Source of the DNA: Siphonodentalium dalli
Lineage: Eukaryota > Mollusca > Scaphopoda > Gadilida > Siphonodentaliidae
DNA: 64,000 bases
Assembly: GCA_032622095.1 (NCBI GenBank)
Contig: CP136063.1
Span: 8,783,814 to 8,847,813 of the forward strand
Direction of reading: 5' to 3'
This document shows, piece by piece, positions 9,246 to 20,061 of the stretch. How positions within the stretch are numbered: the stretch's first letter is position 1; each line of letters opens with the position of its first letter. Below the pieces are notes generated by a model. That model was given only the letters and a program-made list of their open reading frames with translations. It was not told the DNA's origin and ran no database searches. The position numbers and the translations under genes are program-made.

Positions 9246-9551
9246 TTCATGTTTTCCAACTGATAACTCCAGTTTTTATTATTTGATCTCATCCAAAGTT
9301 GGTATGTGTATTTCCCAGCAAGAAATGCAGGCCAAGTTCAAATATGTGTTCCGTCCAATTATTTTAAAATGAGTTACGACCCTTTTTCGACTTAGAATTT
9401 GACCTCCGTCAACATTTTCAGTTTCCGAAAGATCTTCAGTTTGGATTATTTGATCTGAACCGAAGTTGGTACATGTATGTGTATTTCACAGACAAGGCAG
9501 AGTTTCCGCTTGGGGGGGGCAGTGGGTCCCTTTTAGGATTCTTTTCCCCTC
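9246..9551. other. Degenerate tandem text, no gene
   Basis: Two related stretches share TATTTGATCT, AAAGTTGGTA or GAAGTTGGTA and GTGTATTTC (about 9280-9320 and 9440-9490). They belong to a dispersed repeat type. A G-run follows at about 9513. No coding signal was recognised. Confidence 0.4.
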
Positions 9552-9656
9552 GGTAAAGTTTCCCCCATCCACACATGATACATCACTGTCATATATAATG
9601 TGAACTACCGGTAGACATAGCGTACACCAAAGTGTCAATGTATGTGTAATATACAG

Positions 9657-9863
9657 TAATGCTCTAAGTAATCGACCTCTTAACCACAGCAGAATTATGG
9701 GTAACTTCTCAGGATTTAGTCGGAAATATGGCTTGTTGCCATTCATCGGAAAGCTCTCCCCGAGAGCTTTCCGATGAATGGCAACAAGCCATATTTCCGA
9801 CTAAATCCTGAAAAGTTACCCATAATTCTGCTGTGGTTAAGAGGTCGATTACTTAGAGCATTA
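9657..9863. repeat. 102-bp near-perfect palindrome with a 3-bp centre
   Basis: The left arm 9657-9758 and right arm 9762-9863 are reverse complements with a single mismatch (CTTCTC against GAAAAG) around the centre CCC at 9759-9761. The arms consist of the dispersed TAAGTAATCGA repeat. Such an arrangement can form a long hairpin or cruciform in DNA. Confidence 0.85.
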
Positions 9864-9937
9864 ATATAATCCTGTTGATGATGTCGGCATTGTGTTCAGT
9901 GAAAGACATCGATTGTATTTCCTTTGAATTCGCTAAA

Positions 9938-11258
9938 TTTTCTATGTCAGATCTTGACTGGTGTGTTTAGCGACGTTGATCTTGACTGGTGTGTTTAGCG
10001 ACGTTGACCTTGACTGGTGTGTTTAGCGACGTTGTTTTCTATGTCAGATCTTGACTGGTGTGTTTAGCAACGTTGTTTTCTATGTCAGATCTTGAATGGT
10101 GTGTTTAGCGACGTTGATCTTGACTGGTGTGTTTAGCGACGTTGATCTTGACTGGTGTGTTTAGCGACGTTGATCTTGACTGGTGTGTTTAGCGACGTTG
10201 ATCTTGACTGGTGTGTTTAGCGACGTTGATCTTGACTGATGTGTTTAGCGACTTTGATCTTGACTGGTGTGTTTAGCGACGTTGATCTTGACTGGTGTGT
10301 TTAGCGACGTTGATCTTGACTGGTGTGTTTAGCGACGTTGATCTTGACTGGTGTGTTTAGCGACGTTGATCTTGACTGGTGTGTTTAGCGACGTTGATCT
10401 TGACTGGTGTGTTTAGCGACGTTGATCTTGATTGGTGTGTTTAGCGACGTTGATCTTGACTGGTGTGTTTAGCGACGTTGATCTTGACTGGTGTGTTTAG
10501 CGACGTTGATCTTGACTGGTGTGTTTAGCGACGTTGATCTTGATTGGTGTGTTTAGCGACGTTGATCTTGACTGGTGTGTTTAGCGACGTTGATCTTGAC
10601 TGGTGTGTTTAGCGACGTTGATCTTGACTGGTGTGTTTAGCAACGTTGATCTTGACTGGTGTGTTTAGCGACGTTGATCTTGACTGGTGTGTTTAGCGAC
10701 GTTGATCTTGACTGGTGTGTTTAGCGACGTTGGTCTTGACTGGTGTGTTTAGCGACGTTGATCTTGACTGGTGTGTTTAGCGACGTTGGTCTTGACTGGT
10801 GTGTTTAGCGACGTTGATCTTGACTGGTGTGTTTAGCGACGTTGGTCTTGACTGGTGTGTTTAGCGACGTTGGTCTTGACTGGTGTGTTTAGCGACGTTG
10901 ATCTTGACTGGTGTGTTTAGCGACGTTGATCTTGACTGGTGTGTTTAGCGACGTTGGTCTTGACTGGTGTGTTTAGCGACGTTGATCTTGACTGGTGTGT
11001 TTAGCGACGTTGATCTTGACTGGTGTGTTTAGCGACGTTGGTCTTGACTGGTGTGTTTAGCGACGTTGATCTTGACTGGTGTGTTTAGCGACGTTGATCT
11101 TGACTGGTGTGTTTAGCGACGTTGATCTTGACTGGTGTGTTTAGCGACGTTGATCTTGACTGGTGTGTTTAGCGACGTTGATCTTGACTGGTGTGTTTAG
11201 CGACGTTGATCTTGACTGGTGTGTTTAGCGACGTTGATCTTGACTGGTGTGTTTAGCG
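9938..11258. repeat. 28-bp tandem array, about 45 copies
   Basis: Unit GATCTTGACTGGTGTGTTTA followed by GCGACGTT, 28 bp, very homogeneous; GATC changes to GGTC in several units between 10735 and 11045. The first copies are spaced by an extra TTCTATGTCA piece (39-bp units, about 10035-10110). No frame is supported as coding. Confidence 0.9.
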
Positions 11259-11298
11259 GGGAGAGCTTTCCGATGAATGGCAACAAGCCATATTTCCG
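11259..11298 (+). repeat. 40-bp insert in the last 28-bp unit, flanked by TTTAGCG
   Basis: The final 28-bp unit is interrupted. TTTAGCG at 11252-11258 and again at 11299-11305 bracket a 40-bp piece. Bases 11261-11298 are identical to 9762-9799, the inner part of the palindrome's right arm. The unit resumes afterwards with ACATTGAC. Confidence 0.8.
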
Positions 11299-11305
11299 TT
11301 TAGCG

Positions 11306-12052
11306 ACATTGACAAGATGCAGCATGTGCATCTCAATTCGACAATGTGAATACAAGCAAATGGTCAAGGGCGATATAAGTAGTCAAGACCAGTGCGATGT
11401 TGCGTTTAAAAGCCAGTATGCTAGAATATTAGAATATATTGTGCATGTGCATCAGAGGGTGAATGGACGCAGCACTTGGAGGATTCAACAAGAATGACAG
11501 GGAACAGACAATTAGCAATTTCAAGGTGATGACAGAAAGAAAGTTTGACTTTTAAATGTCGCAAAAATGCATAATGTTGTTTATTCATATCCAATGTGCA
11601 TCACACAGGACGTGCCGAAATCATCTATATTCAGATCGAGCCACTGCACGTTGCACTTTGTTATATTGACTTTCCTTTGTCAGTTTTCTCTTTGTTGGCT
11701 ATTACTCAATGATAATGTATGATGTTTGTTCACATTCGTTTAGCTTTTCATTTTCGACAAATAACCCCTGATATCATCATCACTACTTGTCCCATGCAGT
11801 CCTAGTCAGCCTTTTTTGTAACCAAATAAATTATATCCCATTACTAAACGATGACCAGTACGTGCCATATTCCTAATTTTGAAACTATAGTGAAATATGG
11901 CCAGCTTAAGTTTACTTACGCATAGGCCGCTACCCACTATATTTTATAACCAGTCACGTTTTAATATGCAACAGACATTCTGGATTCAACCCTTGACCTT
12001 TGCATGCAAACTGCAATTAGCACCCCCCCTCTCTAGATGAATAGCCTATAAT
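11306..12052. other. No gene seen
   Basis: Single-copy-looking AT-rich sequence. The longest frame (about 11219-11497, plus) begins in the 28-bp array and resembles no known protein. No RNA gene or further repeat was recognised. Confidence 0.4.
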
Positions 12053-12135
12053 ACCTAGCGGTGCCACGATTATTGATTTTGATAAGACAATCGGTCGTCA
12101 ATAATCGACTATAATCGATTAATCGTACTTAATAT
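12053..12135. mobile_element. hAT-like terminal fragment
   Basis: CCTAGCGGTGCCACGATTAT followed by clustered ATCGATTAATCG-type palindromes resembles hAT transposon ends (consensus-like GGGGTGCTACGATTAATCG). The inverse end form is found at 21590-21668. No transposase was detected between or beside them. Confidence 0.4.
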
Positions 12136-12458
12136 TAATAACATCAGTGGAAGTATTCCGTAATATGGCCTATTGATGGTTAACTGCTTCAGCTGGTTGT
12201 TTCAGGCATCAGCTGATGTAATTGTTACATTAATAAAGTGGATCATAAACCACCAGTAATGACTAATGAGCACAATGTGTTCAATACCAGCAGTTCTCAA
12301 CGATATAATAGTCATGGATATAATATTTGTGAGTTCTTTAGAAAAAACGACGTCGAACGTAGCGATTAATTTCAGTGTTATGAATAGCCAAACATACAGG
12401 TACATATAATATAAAAGAAGGAATGCACGATGGATGAACCGACGTTGGTTCTTAAACA
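12136..12458. other. No gene seen
   Basis: AT-rich sequence between the hAT-like end and the short AAGACAGTC element. A minus-strand frame (12202-12468) is hydrophobic but matches nothing recognised and has no splice context. Confidence 0.35.
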
Positions 12459-12572
12459 AGACAGTCAATGACTGTGGGGTCGCTCACCAGACTGCAAAGA
12501 CTGGTAAGACTGGGACTCTGGAGACCACAACAATCAGAACTTTTCATAATCACTTTAAAAGAAGTAGATATC
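12459..12572 (+). mobile_element. Short AAGACAGTCAATGACTGT element, copy 1
   Basis: Starts AAGACAGTCAATGACTGT and GGGGTCGCTCACCAGACTGC, then GACTGGGACTCTGGAGACC and TTTTAAAAGAAGTAGAT. Other copies are at about 15491 and 17508. No coding capacity. Confidence 0.6.
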
Positions 12573-12600
12573 TAAAGAGTTAAATCTAAAAAAAAAAAAT

Positions 12601-12987
12601 GGAGTTATATCACTGGCCCGTCCACATTTGACCCAGTGACCTGATTTGAACAAATCTGAACCCCAGTCACCCAAGGATCCTTCATACCAAATATGAACCC
12701 ATATGGCCTGATGGTATTTGAGAAGAAGTCATTTTAAGAATACTATGGAGGGAAAGAGTTATGGGCCCTGGCTTCGCAACTATTTGACCCAGTGACCTCA
12801 TTTGAACACATCTGAATGAGAGCCACCTAGGGAACATCCACAACAAATATGAACCCATGTGGTCTTATGGTTCCAGAGGAGAAGATGCTCAAAGAATTGT
12901 TGACGGACGGATGGATGGACGGACGATGGATGGACGAGGAGTGATGATTATAGCTCCACCGGAGACGAAGTCTCCGGTAAGCTAAAA
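12601..12987 (+). mobile_element. Hairpin-tailed repeat, copy 2
   Basis: From the GTTATATCACTGGCCC start through TGACCCAGTGACC, AACAAATCTGAACCCCAGTC, GGAAAGAGTTATGG and GACGGACGGATGG to a terminal stem-loop CCGGAGACGAAGTCTCCGG followed by TAAGCTAAAA. The arms CCGGAGAC and GTCTCCGG pair perfectly. Confidence 0.65.
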
Positions 12988-13114
12988 AGCACAGGTAGGG
13001 TGAATGGTTGATAATTAAATTTCTTATCTCCACCCCTATATGAATAAACGTGAATCCCCATCTATGAGATCCATTCATTTGGTAATTTCAGACGGTAGAT
13101 TTTAAGAGTTGAAC

Positions 13115-13472
13115 TGATCTGATTTACCTAAAATGACCCAAAATCTGAACAAATCTAAACCCCAGTCACCGAAGGACCGTCCATCCCAAACATAATCTAA
13201 ATAGTCCCAATGGTTCTTGAGAAGAAATTGTTTCAAGAATTACTATGGAAGGAAAGAGTTATGGCCCTGACTTCTCACCTATTTGAACAAATCTGAATGT
13301 GAGTCACCTCGGGAACATCCACACCAAAATATATAAACCCATTTGGTCTTTAATATGTATCTGGAGAAGAAAACAATTGATGGACGGATAGAGACATAAT
13401 GACAGATGGATGGATGGGAGAACAGTCTGGCATAGAGACAGACAAATTCAATCCAATATACCCCCCCCCACC
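13115..13472 (+). mobile_element. Hairpin-tailed repeat, copy 3, ending in a C-run
   Basis: Carries AACAAATCTAAACCCCAGTC, GGTTCTTGAGAAGAAATTG and GGAAAGAGTTATGGCCC. The stem-loop is missing; a GATGGATGG-rich stretch and a C-run (about 13461-13469) follow. It is the left member of a duplicated compound (see 19214). Confidence 0.55.
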
Positions 13473-13546
13473 CAATTTGTTTTTGCAAAATCAGGGTATG
13501 AGTTCAACTGGATACTGGTGGTTAAGAAAATAATATTCAAACAGCC

Positions 13547-13984
13547 AAGCCTGAACATAGTGTCTGACATTTGCAGAATAAGGTCCCCAAAGGGTGAATT
13601 TAATGATGCAATCCTGCAATGCGGGCTAGCATCACCAAATTCACCCTCTGGGGACCTCATTCTGCTTAGGCCTCAACTGCTATGGGAGACATAGCATCAG
13701 ATTGAAGTTCTCCAGTTAAAGTTGGTGATGTGCACCCATTGGGCACCTCATATATGCATTTTATCTTCTACAAATTAGGGGATATAGAAACTAAACAGAA
13801 GGGAAAAAGTAAGTAAAAATGGCAATTTAAGACTCTATATACTTCCCAGAAGATGAGGCCTAAGCAGAATGAGGACCCTGGCTAGTGTATTTGGTGATGC
13901 TAGCCTGTTGTGTAGGGTAACATAACTAAATTCACCCTCTGTGGACCTCATTCTGAAAATGCCAGACACACTAAATTCAGGTTT
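13547..13984 (+). mobile_element. 440-bp inverted-repeat element, copy 1
   Basis: About 438 bp with imperfect inverted ends of some 45 bp. The left end is AAGCCTGAACATAGTGTCTG, then ACATTTGCAGAATAAGGTCC; the right end carries the complement (CAGACACACTAAATTCAGG). Inner segments such as CTAGCATCACCAAATTCACC and ACACCCATTGGGCACCTC recur in all copies. No coding frame, so it behaves like a MITE. Confidence 0.7.
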
Positions 13985-14299
13985 GAGAACAAAAATTTGT
14001 TTTGATTTGATTTTAATAACACATACTGGCATGAGTGCTAGCTAAGCATTAGTTCACACCTGTCAGCCTGATAAACATCTCAATTGATGACTGTGTATTT
14101 ATATTAACTCTCTCTCTCTGTCTGTAGCTAATACAATTGACTTAATCTGCTGGTGGGAGATATCCTGTGAGTTAGGAGATGAGATGGGGTGGGATGCTGT
14201 TGGTTGGGGGCAGGGTGGTGGTCTGGGTCATGTGGGGAGGGGTGGTGATAATTTGTTTTTGTATGTTAAATTGATCAAGGAGTTCAATCTGAATTTTTT
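13985..14299. other. Tail of the duplicated compound, no gene
   Basis: Follows the inverted-repeat element. It contains (TC)n at about 14107-14120 and a G-rich stretch (about 14182-14245) and corresponds to 20062-20500 in the second copy of the compound. Confidence 0.45.
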
Positions 14300-14319
14300 A
14301 TTTTGTTATTATTTTGTTT

Positions 14320-14580
14320 TGGAGTTGTCCCTGGCTCCACCCATATTTGAACAAATCTGAACCCCAGTCAACCAAGGATCCTTCATACCAAATATAAATC
14401 CATTTGGCCAGGTGGTATTTGAGAAGAGGTTTAAAAGAATTACTATGGAGGGAAAGAGTTATGGCCCTGGCTTCGCAACTTTGATCCAGTGACCTCATTT
14501 GAACAAATCTGAACCCCAGTCATCCAAAGATCCTTAAAAGAATTACAATGGAGGGAAAGAGTTATGGCCCTGGCTTTAAA
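14320..14580 (+). mobile_element. Hairpin-tailed repeat, fragments
   Basis: Contains TTGTCCCTGGCTCCACCC, AACAAATCTGAACCCCAGTC twice and GGAAAGAGTTATGGCCCTGG twice, with no hairpin. Two partial copies appear joined. Confidence 0.55.
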
Positions 14581-14713
14581 TTTTAATTTTTTACATTCAT
14601 TTTTTTTTAAATTGAGCAAAGATTTCAGTTTAATAACTTTTTTTAAAAAAGAATTATGTCCCTGGTATGATTTCATTTGGATAAGTGGTGGTATAGAAAA
14701 TAATATGAAACCG

Positions 14714-15141
14714 CCAAGCCTGAATTTAGTGTCTGACATTTGCAGAATAAGGTCCCCAAAAGGTGAATTTAATGACACTATGCGTAAAGGCTGGCCAGCA
14801 TCACCAATTCATCCTCGGTCTGATTAGGCCTCAACGGCCAATAGAAACCTAGGATTGAAGTTGAAGTTGAAGTTGGTGATGCACACCCATTGAACACCTC
14901 AATTATGCATTTTTTCTTCTGCAAAGTAGGGGGACATTGAAACTGAACAGTGGGAAAAAGTCAAAAAGTAACTAAAACTAAATTTAATACTTAGAATACT
15001 TCCCAGAAGATGAGGCCTAAGCAGAATTAGGTCCCTGGAGGGTGTTTTGGTGATGCTAGCCTGCTGTACAGGGTAGCAACACTAAATTCACCCTCTGGGG
15101 ACCACATTCTGCAAATGTCAGACACACTATGTCCAGGCTTG
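14714..15141 (+). mobile_element. 440-bp inverted-repeat element, copy 2
   Basis: Begins AAGCCTGAATTTAGTGTCTG and ends in the complementary CAGACACACTATGTCCAGGC. The interior matches the other copies, including GATGAGGCCTAAGCAGAA and TTCACCCTCTGGGGACC. Small internal deletions are present. Confidence 0.7.
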
Positions 15142-15490
15142 AGGAAATGAACAATAGACTTTTCCTATTTATTCTTGCAGAATATGTGTTTAACTAAATG
15201 CCACAAACCTGTTTCAACAGGTGGATTAACTTAATATTGCACAGAGAACTGGAATACACTGGCACCAATCAAAGCTTGACAGATGGTAAACATGTCTGCA
15301 GGCAAGCAGTCTCTCCCCATAGTATCAAGTGTCCCCAGTGATAAATTGGCTTCCTCAATTATACAGCCTTCAGCAGTGTGAAGTTCTCTCTAAAATTCAT
15401 AGGGCTTGGCAATTAGAGGTGTGAATTATAAAGGGTCATAACTCTGTTAAAATATATGGGATCAAACCCATATTTGAACTTGATCTGTAA
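15142..15490. other. No gene seen
   Basis: Non-repetitive by eye. A pyrimidine-rich TTATTCTTGCAG at about 15169-15180 resembles an acceptor on the plus strand, but no open frame follows it. Confidence 0.35.
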
Positions 15491-15585
15491 CAAGACAGTC
15501 AATGACTGTAGGGTCGCTCACCAGACTGTAAAGATGGAGAAGACTGGGACTATGAAGACTACAATAGTCAGTACGTTGTTATAAC
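15491..15585 (+). mobile_element. Short AAGACAGTCAATGACTGT element, copy 2
   Basis: Carries AAGACAGTCAATGACTGTAG, GGTCGCTCACCAGACTG and GACTGGGACTATGAAGAC. It is followed by A/T-rich low-complexity sequence up to about 15774. Confidence 0.6.
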
Positions 15586-15774
15586 AAAATTAGTCTTTCA
15601 AAATTTAAATTTAAAATTAAAAAAATAGTTTTATTTAAAAAAAATAAAAATTGATCAAGAAGTAAAACCTAAATTATTTTTTTTCCTCATTGAAAATTAT
15701 CTTCTTTTTGTTTTGTTAAACGAAGCAAGGAGTTAAATCTAAAAATTTAAATCTATATATTTTTATTTTTTTTT

Positions 15775-16113
15775 TAAAGATATTGACCCTGGCTCTGCCC
15801 ATGTTTGCCCAGTGACCCCATGTTAACAGATCTGAACCCCAGAAAACCAAGGACCCTCCATGCCAAATATAAGCTTAATGGTTCATGACAAGAAGTTGTT
15901 TTAAGACTTACTCTGGAGGAAAAGAGTTGTGTCCCTGGCTTTGCAACTATTTGACTTGGTGACCTCATTTTAGTCATCTAGGCAACATCCACACCAAATA
16001 TGAACCCATTCGGTCTTATGGGTCTGGAGAAGATGTTTAAAACATTTTTGATGGAAGAACGGACGATGGCCGATGAGCTCCACAGGAGATTATGCCTCAG
16101 GTGAGCTTAAAAC
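15775..16113 (+). mobile_element. Hairpin-tailed repeat, copy 4
   Basis: Contains TGACCCTGGCTCTGCCC, AACAGATCTGAACCCCAG, AAGAGTTGTGTCCCTGGC and GCAACATCCACACC, ending CTCAGGTGAGCTTAAAA. The hairpin arm is degraded. Confidence 0.6.
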
Positions 16114-16859
16114 TATAATCACGGGTCCCGATATATTAGTACCAAACTTGAACTCACTAACTCAAATAGTTTGTCCTATGGAGGGAGTTAAAGTTTTTCG
16201 AGTGAGTGGCTAATTCTTAAACTTATAAAGTTGTCTCTATTAGAAACAGTCTCAATCAACAAATGGTGGTCAAACAAACTACAGAACCATTCATAGGGTA
16301 GAAATTAATTAACTGAAAGGAAGTGTTAAAACTGTATAAACAACATATTTTCACTGACCCACCACTTAGTAGAGACTAAATGCTCCTGTGAATACATTTG
16401 ACATTCAATTTCAAAACTAATTACCAAAACAAAGCACTGGCTGGAGAGGGCTGTATGTGCTTGACCCAATTGTTGATACAACTGTCAGATTTGACATGTG
16501 GATAATTATTAACAGAGCAGACTGGTATTTTCACTGTAAGAGATCATATCCTAGCATATACACAGGGATAATGCATTGTGACTGTGAAAGATATTTAAAA
16601 CATGTGTTTGATAACAGGGATGCTGGAAGCACCAATGACCTGTTAGATGTTGGTTTATTTTTTATTGCAATAAGGCATCAGACTGCTGTCAAATTTTGCC
16701 AAGAATATTTCTATCTGATGAATATGGATGAGCGTGAGGGGGATCTTTAATATTTGTGTCTTTAATAATTAACTTTAAAAAAAAATTATTATTGAAAAAA
16801 AATAAAAAAATATTCAATTTAAAATTGATCAAGGAGTTCAATAAAACTCAGTTTTTTAT
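16114..16859. other. Low-repeat stretch without a supported gene
   Basis: The longest plus-strand frame (about 16457-16750, 98 codons, stop at 16748) has no ATG at its start and resembles no family I recognise. It has an ordinary amino-acid mix and could be a single-exon remnant, but nothing supports that. A-rich low complexity follows at about 16776-16812. Confidence 0.35.
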
Positions 16860-17427
16860 CAGTTATGTCCCTGGCTCCACCCACATTTGACCCAGTGACC
16901 TCATTTGAACAAATCTGAACCCCAGTCACCCAAGGACCCTTCATACCAAATATGAACCCAATCAACCTGATGGTACAAGAGAAGAAATCGTTTTAAGAAA
17001 TACTATGGAGGGAAAGAGTTATGGCCCTGCCTTCGCAACTATTTGACCCAGTGACCCCATTTGAACAAATCTGAATCTCAGTCATGTAGGGACCCTCTAT
17101 ACCAAATCTAAGCTAAATAGGCCCAATGGTTTTTGAGAAGAAAGTGTTTTAAGAATTACCATGGAGGGAAAGAGTTATGGCCCTGGTTTCGCAACTATCT
17201 GACTTGGAGACCTCATTTTAACAAATCTGATTAACAGTTACCTAGGAAACATCCACAATAAATATGAACCCATTCGGTCCAATGAAACTTTAGAAGATGT
17301 TCAAAGAATTGTTGACGGACGGACGGCTCGACAGATGGACGGACGGACGGCTTGACGGACGGATGGACGGACGAGTAGTGATGACTATAGCTCCACCAGA
17401 AACTTCTTCTCAGGTGAGCTAAAAAGG
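16860..17427 (+). mobile_element. Hairpin-tailed repeat, longest copy
   Basis: Two consecutive bodies, each with GGAAAGAGTTATGGCCCTG, ending in GACGGACGG repeats and the tail CTCAGGTGAGCTAAAAA. It shows that the family body is itself built of about 150-180-bp related units (TGACCCAGTGACC to AAGAATTACTATGG). Confidence 0.65.
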
Positions 17428-17507
17428 TGTCAACAATTCATATACCAAATTTGGTGTTGATCAGATGAAAAATGTTTGATTCATCCTGTCTTGGATGAAT
17501 TCTATAT

Positions 17508-17625
17508 ACAAGACAGTCAAAGACTGTGGGGTCGCTCACCAGACTGCAAAGACTGATAAGACTGGGACTCTGGAGACCACAACAGTCAAAACTTTTCATA
17601 ATCATTTTAAAAGAAGTAGATCTAA
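17508..17625 (+). mobile_element. Short AAGACAGTCAATGACTGT element, copy 3
   Basis: AAGACAGTCAAAGACTGTGG, GGTCGCTCACCAGACTGC and TTTTAAAAGAAGTAGATCT, closest to the copy at 12459. Confidence 0.6.
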
Positions 17626-17989
17626 ACAGGATATGTGGCTAGAGAGGCTTCATGTATGTAGATCGGTGAATATCTACCTTGAAATTACCAACTGTACACT
17701 ACTGATCAACCCCCCCCTCCTCCAGCTCAACAAGTCCCCTCCCGAGCGGGCTCCAGACTCCCAAGTCTTAGGTTGGAATTTCACAACCGACATCTCAAAC
17801 TTCCTCAATTGTTGGAAATTTTAATCTCACAAGCGCCTTTTTATAAAACCATTTAGACATGTTTGAAGCCCAATTATCCATGGACCCAAAAACACCATAC
17901 ATGTATGTGAGATTAATCAGTCAGGTAGTTCCAAGGTAGATGTTTTAATGAATTTTGTATTTTAATGATTTTATTAGACGCAAAAGTGT
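17626..17989. other. No gene seen
   Basis: A plus-strand frame running to about 17824 starts in the preceding element and has no recognisable domain. A C-rich stretch lies at about 17710-17760. Confidence 0.35.
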
Positions 17990-18345
17990 TAAGTCCCCAT
18001 AGCCCCGTCATTTCTTAACAGGTTGACCTCATGTTAACAAATCTGAATCTCAGACACTACAGGATCCTCCATGCTATATGTAAGCTAAATAGTCCAACCT
18101 CTCTTGAGAAGAAATTTTAAGTATTACTATAGAGACATACAGTTATGTCCCTGGTCCCACCCCATTTAACCTGGTGATCCCATCTGAATAAATTTGAATC
18201 TCATACACCAAAGAACCCTTCATACTAAATATCAGTAAAATAGACCTGATGGTCCTTGTGAAGGAAGCATATTAAGAGGAAAACTGTCCTCCGCTTGGCC
18301 CCTATTTGACCAGGTGACCCCATTTGAAAATTACCAACCTGACAC
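17990..18345 (+). mobile_element. Hairpin-tailed repeat, strongly diverged copy
   Basis: Recognisable by GTTGACCTCATGTTAACAAA, CTTGAGAAGAAATTTTAAG, AGTTATGTCCCTGGTCCC and the repeated GACCCCATTTGAA. It is older than its neighbours judging by substitutions and lacks the tail. Confidence 0.45.
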
Positions 18346-19080
18346 CCCCATAAAGTTAAAATTTGTGGCCAATTCTGTCCAACAGTTTAACCTGAAGTAG
18401 AAACATATATGGACTGGTGATTTAAAAACATACATGTTGGAAAATTAAACCAAACTATGAAACAAAAATTCCAACCGATTTTTGGTGTGAACATCTAATC
18501 TACAACTAATGTTGTATCAGGCATGAAATTTTAAACTGTTTTTATTTTGATCAAGGTAGGGGATCAAAACTCCACCCCCTCTACACTCCCTTCCCATTGC
18601 CAAATGTGAATCGCCAACTATGAGATCCATTCATCTAGTAATGTAATATTAATATACCCCCCGATATCCAATATACCCCCCCCCCAAATTTTCTTTGAAA
18701 AATAAGGGCATGATTTATAAATGGTGGTTAAGAAAATAATATTGTATCAGGCATGAAATTTTCAACTGTTTAAATTTTGATTAAAGTAGGGGGTTAAAAC
18801 TCCACCCCCTCTACACTCACTACCCATTGCCTCAAACATTGCCCTCACCCAGGCTGCCTTAATAAGAAATCAATATTATTATACCAGTACCAAACAGCGT
18901 AGAGTAGAGTTAAATCTCTTATCTCTGCCCCTATTAGAACAAATGTGAATCCCCATCTATGAGATCCATTTATCTAGTAATATTAATATCAATATACCCC
19001 CCCCCCCATTTTTCTTTGAAAAATCAGGGTATGATTTCACCTGGATAAGTGGTGGTTAAGAAAATAATTTTGGAACAGCC
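18346..19080. repeat. Partial duplications around C-runs, no gene
   Basis: GTTGTATCAGGCATGAAATTTT starting near 18511 recurs near 18743 (without its first three bases), followed each time by AACTCCACCCCCTCTACACT. Long C-runs occur at about 18671-18683 and 18996-19009. Each leads into TTTTCTTTGAAAAAT and, in the second case, GATAAGTGGTGGTTAAG, the leader that precedes the inverted-repeat elements. Confidence 0.55.
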
Positions 19081-19207
19081 AAGTCTGTATTTAGTGTGTC
19101 TGACCTTTGCAGAATGAGGTCCCCAAACGGCGGATTTAATAACACTATTCCGCAAGGTGGGCTAGCATCACTGAATTCACCTCACCCTCTGAGGGCCTCT
19201 TTTCCTA
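19081..19207 (+). mobile_element. 440-bp inverted-repeat element, 5' fragment
   Basis: Left end AAGTCTGTATTTAGTGTGTC and the following CTTTGCAGAATGAGGTCCCC match the family. The copy stops after CACCCTCTGAGGGCCTC, where a hairpin-tailed repeat starts. Confidence 0.6.
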
Positions 19208-19213
19208 AAAATA

Positions 19214-19530
19214 ACCCCATTTGAAATTTTGAACAAATCTGAACCCCGGTCACCCAAGGCCCCTCCATACCAAATATAAGCTATATAGGCCCAATGATTC
19301 TTGAGAAGAAATTGTTTTAAGAATTACTATGGAGGGAAACAGTTATGGTCCTGGCTTTGCACCTATTTGATCTGATGAACTTATTTGAACAAATCTGATT
19401 GTGAGTCACCTAGGGAACATGCACACCAAAATATATAAACACATTCGGTCTTTAATATGGAGAAGAAAATAATTGTTGAAAGACAGATGGATAGACATCC
19501 CAACAGATAGATGGATAGAAGGATTGCCTG
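19214..19530 (+). mobile_element. Hairpin-tailed repeat within the second compound copy
   Basis: Corresponds to 13115-13472: AACAAATCTGAACCCCGGTC, GATTCTTGAGAAGAAATTG, AACAGTTATGGTCC and a GATGGATAG-rich end in place of the hairpin, then a short C-run. Confidence 0.55.
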
Positions 19531-19617
19531 ACAGACAGAAGACAAATTCAATCCAATATACCCCCCAATTTTTCTTCACCTGGATAAGTGGTGGTTAAGA
19601 AAATAATATGAAATAGC

Positions 19618-20061
19618 CAAGCCTGAATTTAGTGTCTGACATTTGCAGAATGAGGTCCCCAAAAGGTGAATTTAATGACACTATTCCGCAAGGCAGGCTA
19701 GCATCACCGAATTCACACTCAGTCTGATTAGGCCTCAACTGCCATGGGAAAACTAGAAACAGATTGAAGTTCTACTGTTGAAGTTGGTGATGCACACCCA
19801 TTGAGCACCTCAATTATGCATTTTATCTTTTGCAAATTAGGGGACATAGAAACTGAACAGAATGGAAAAAGTCAAAAAGTAACTAAAACAAAATTTCTAT
19901 TTGACACTCAAGATACTTCCCAGAAAATGAGGCCTAAGCAGAATGAGGTCCCTGGAGGGTGTAATTGGTTATTCTAGCCTGCTGTACAGGGTAGCAACAC
20001 TAAATTCACCCTCTGGGGACCTCATTCTGCAAATGTCAGACACACTAAATTCAGGCTTGAG
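19618..20061 (+). mobile_element. 440-bp inverted-repeat element, best-preserved copy
   Basis: Left end AAGCCTGAATTTAGTGTCTG, then ACATTTGCAGAATGAGGTCC. The right end is the near-perfect complement, closing with CAGACACACTAAATTCAGGC. Length about 444 bp, no coding frame. A TCATTCTGC / GCAGAATGA pair sits inside the ends of most copies. Confidence 0.75.

Noticed and set aside
9486-9746. 86-codon minus-strand frame
   Set aside because: Lies in the dispersed TAAGTAATCGA repeat and the palindrome arm.
9938-11258. CRISPR array
   Set aside because: The 28-bp units are directly adjacent without variable spacers and the sequence is eukaryotic.
16457-16750. 98-codon plus-strand frame
   Set aside because: No ATG start, no recognisable domain, no splice context; kept only as part of the description of that stretch.
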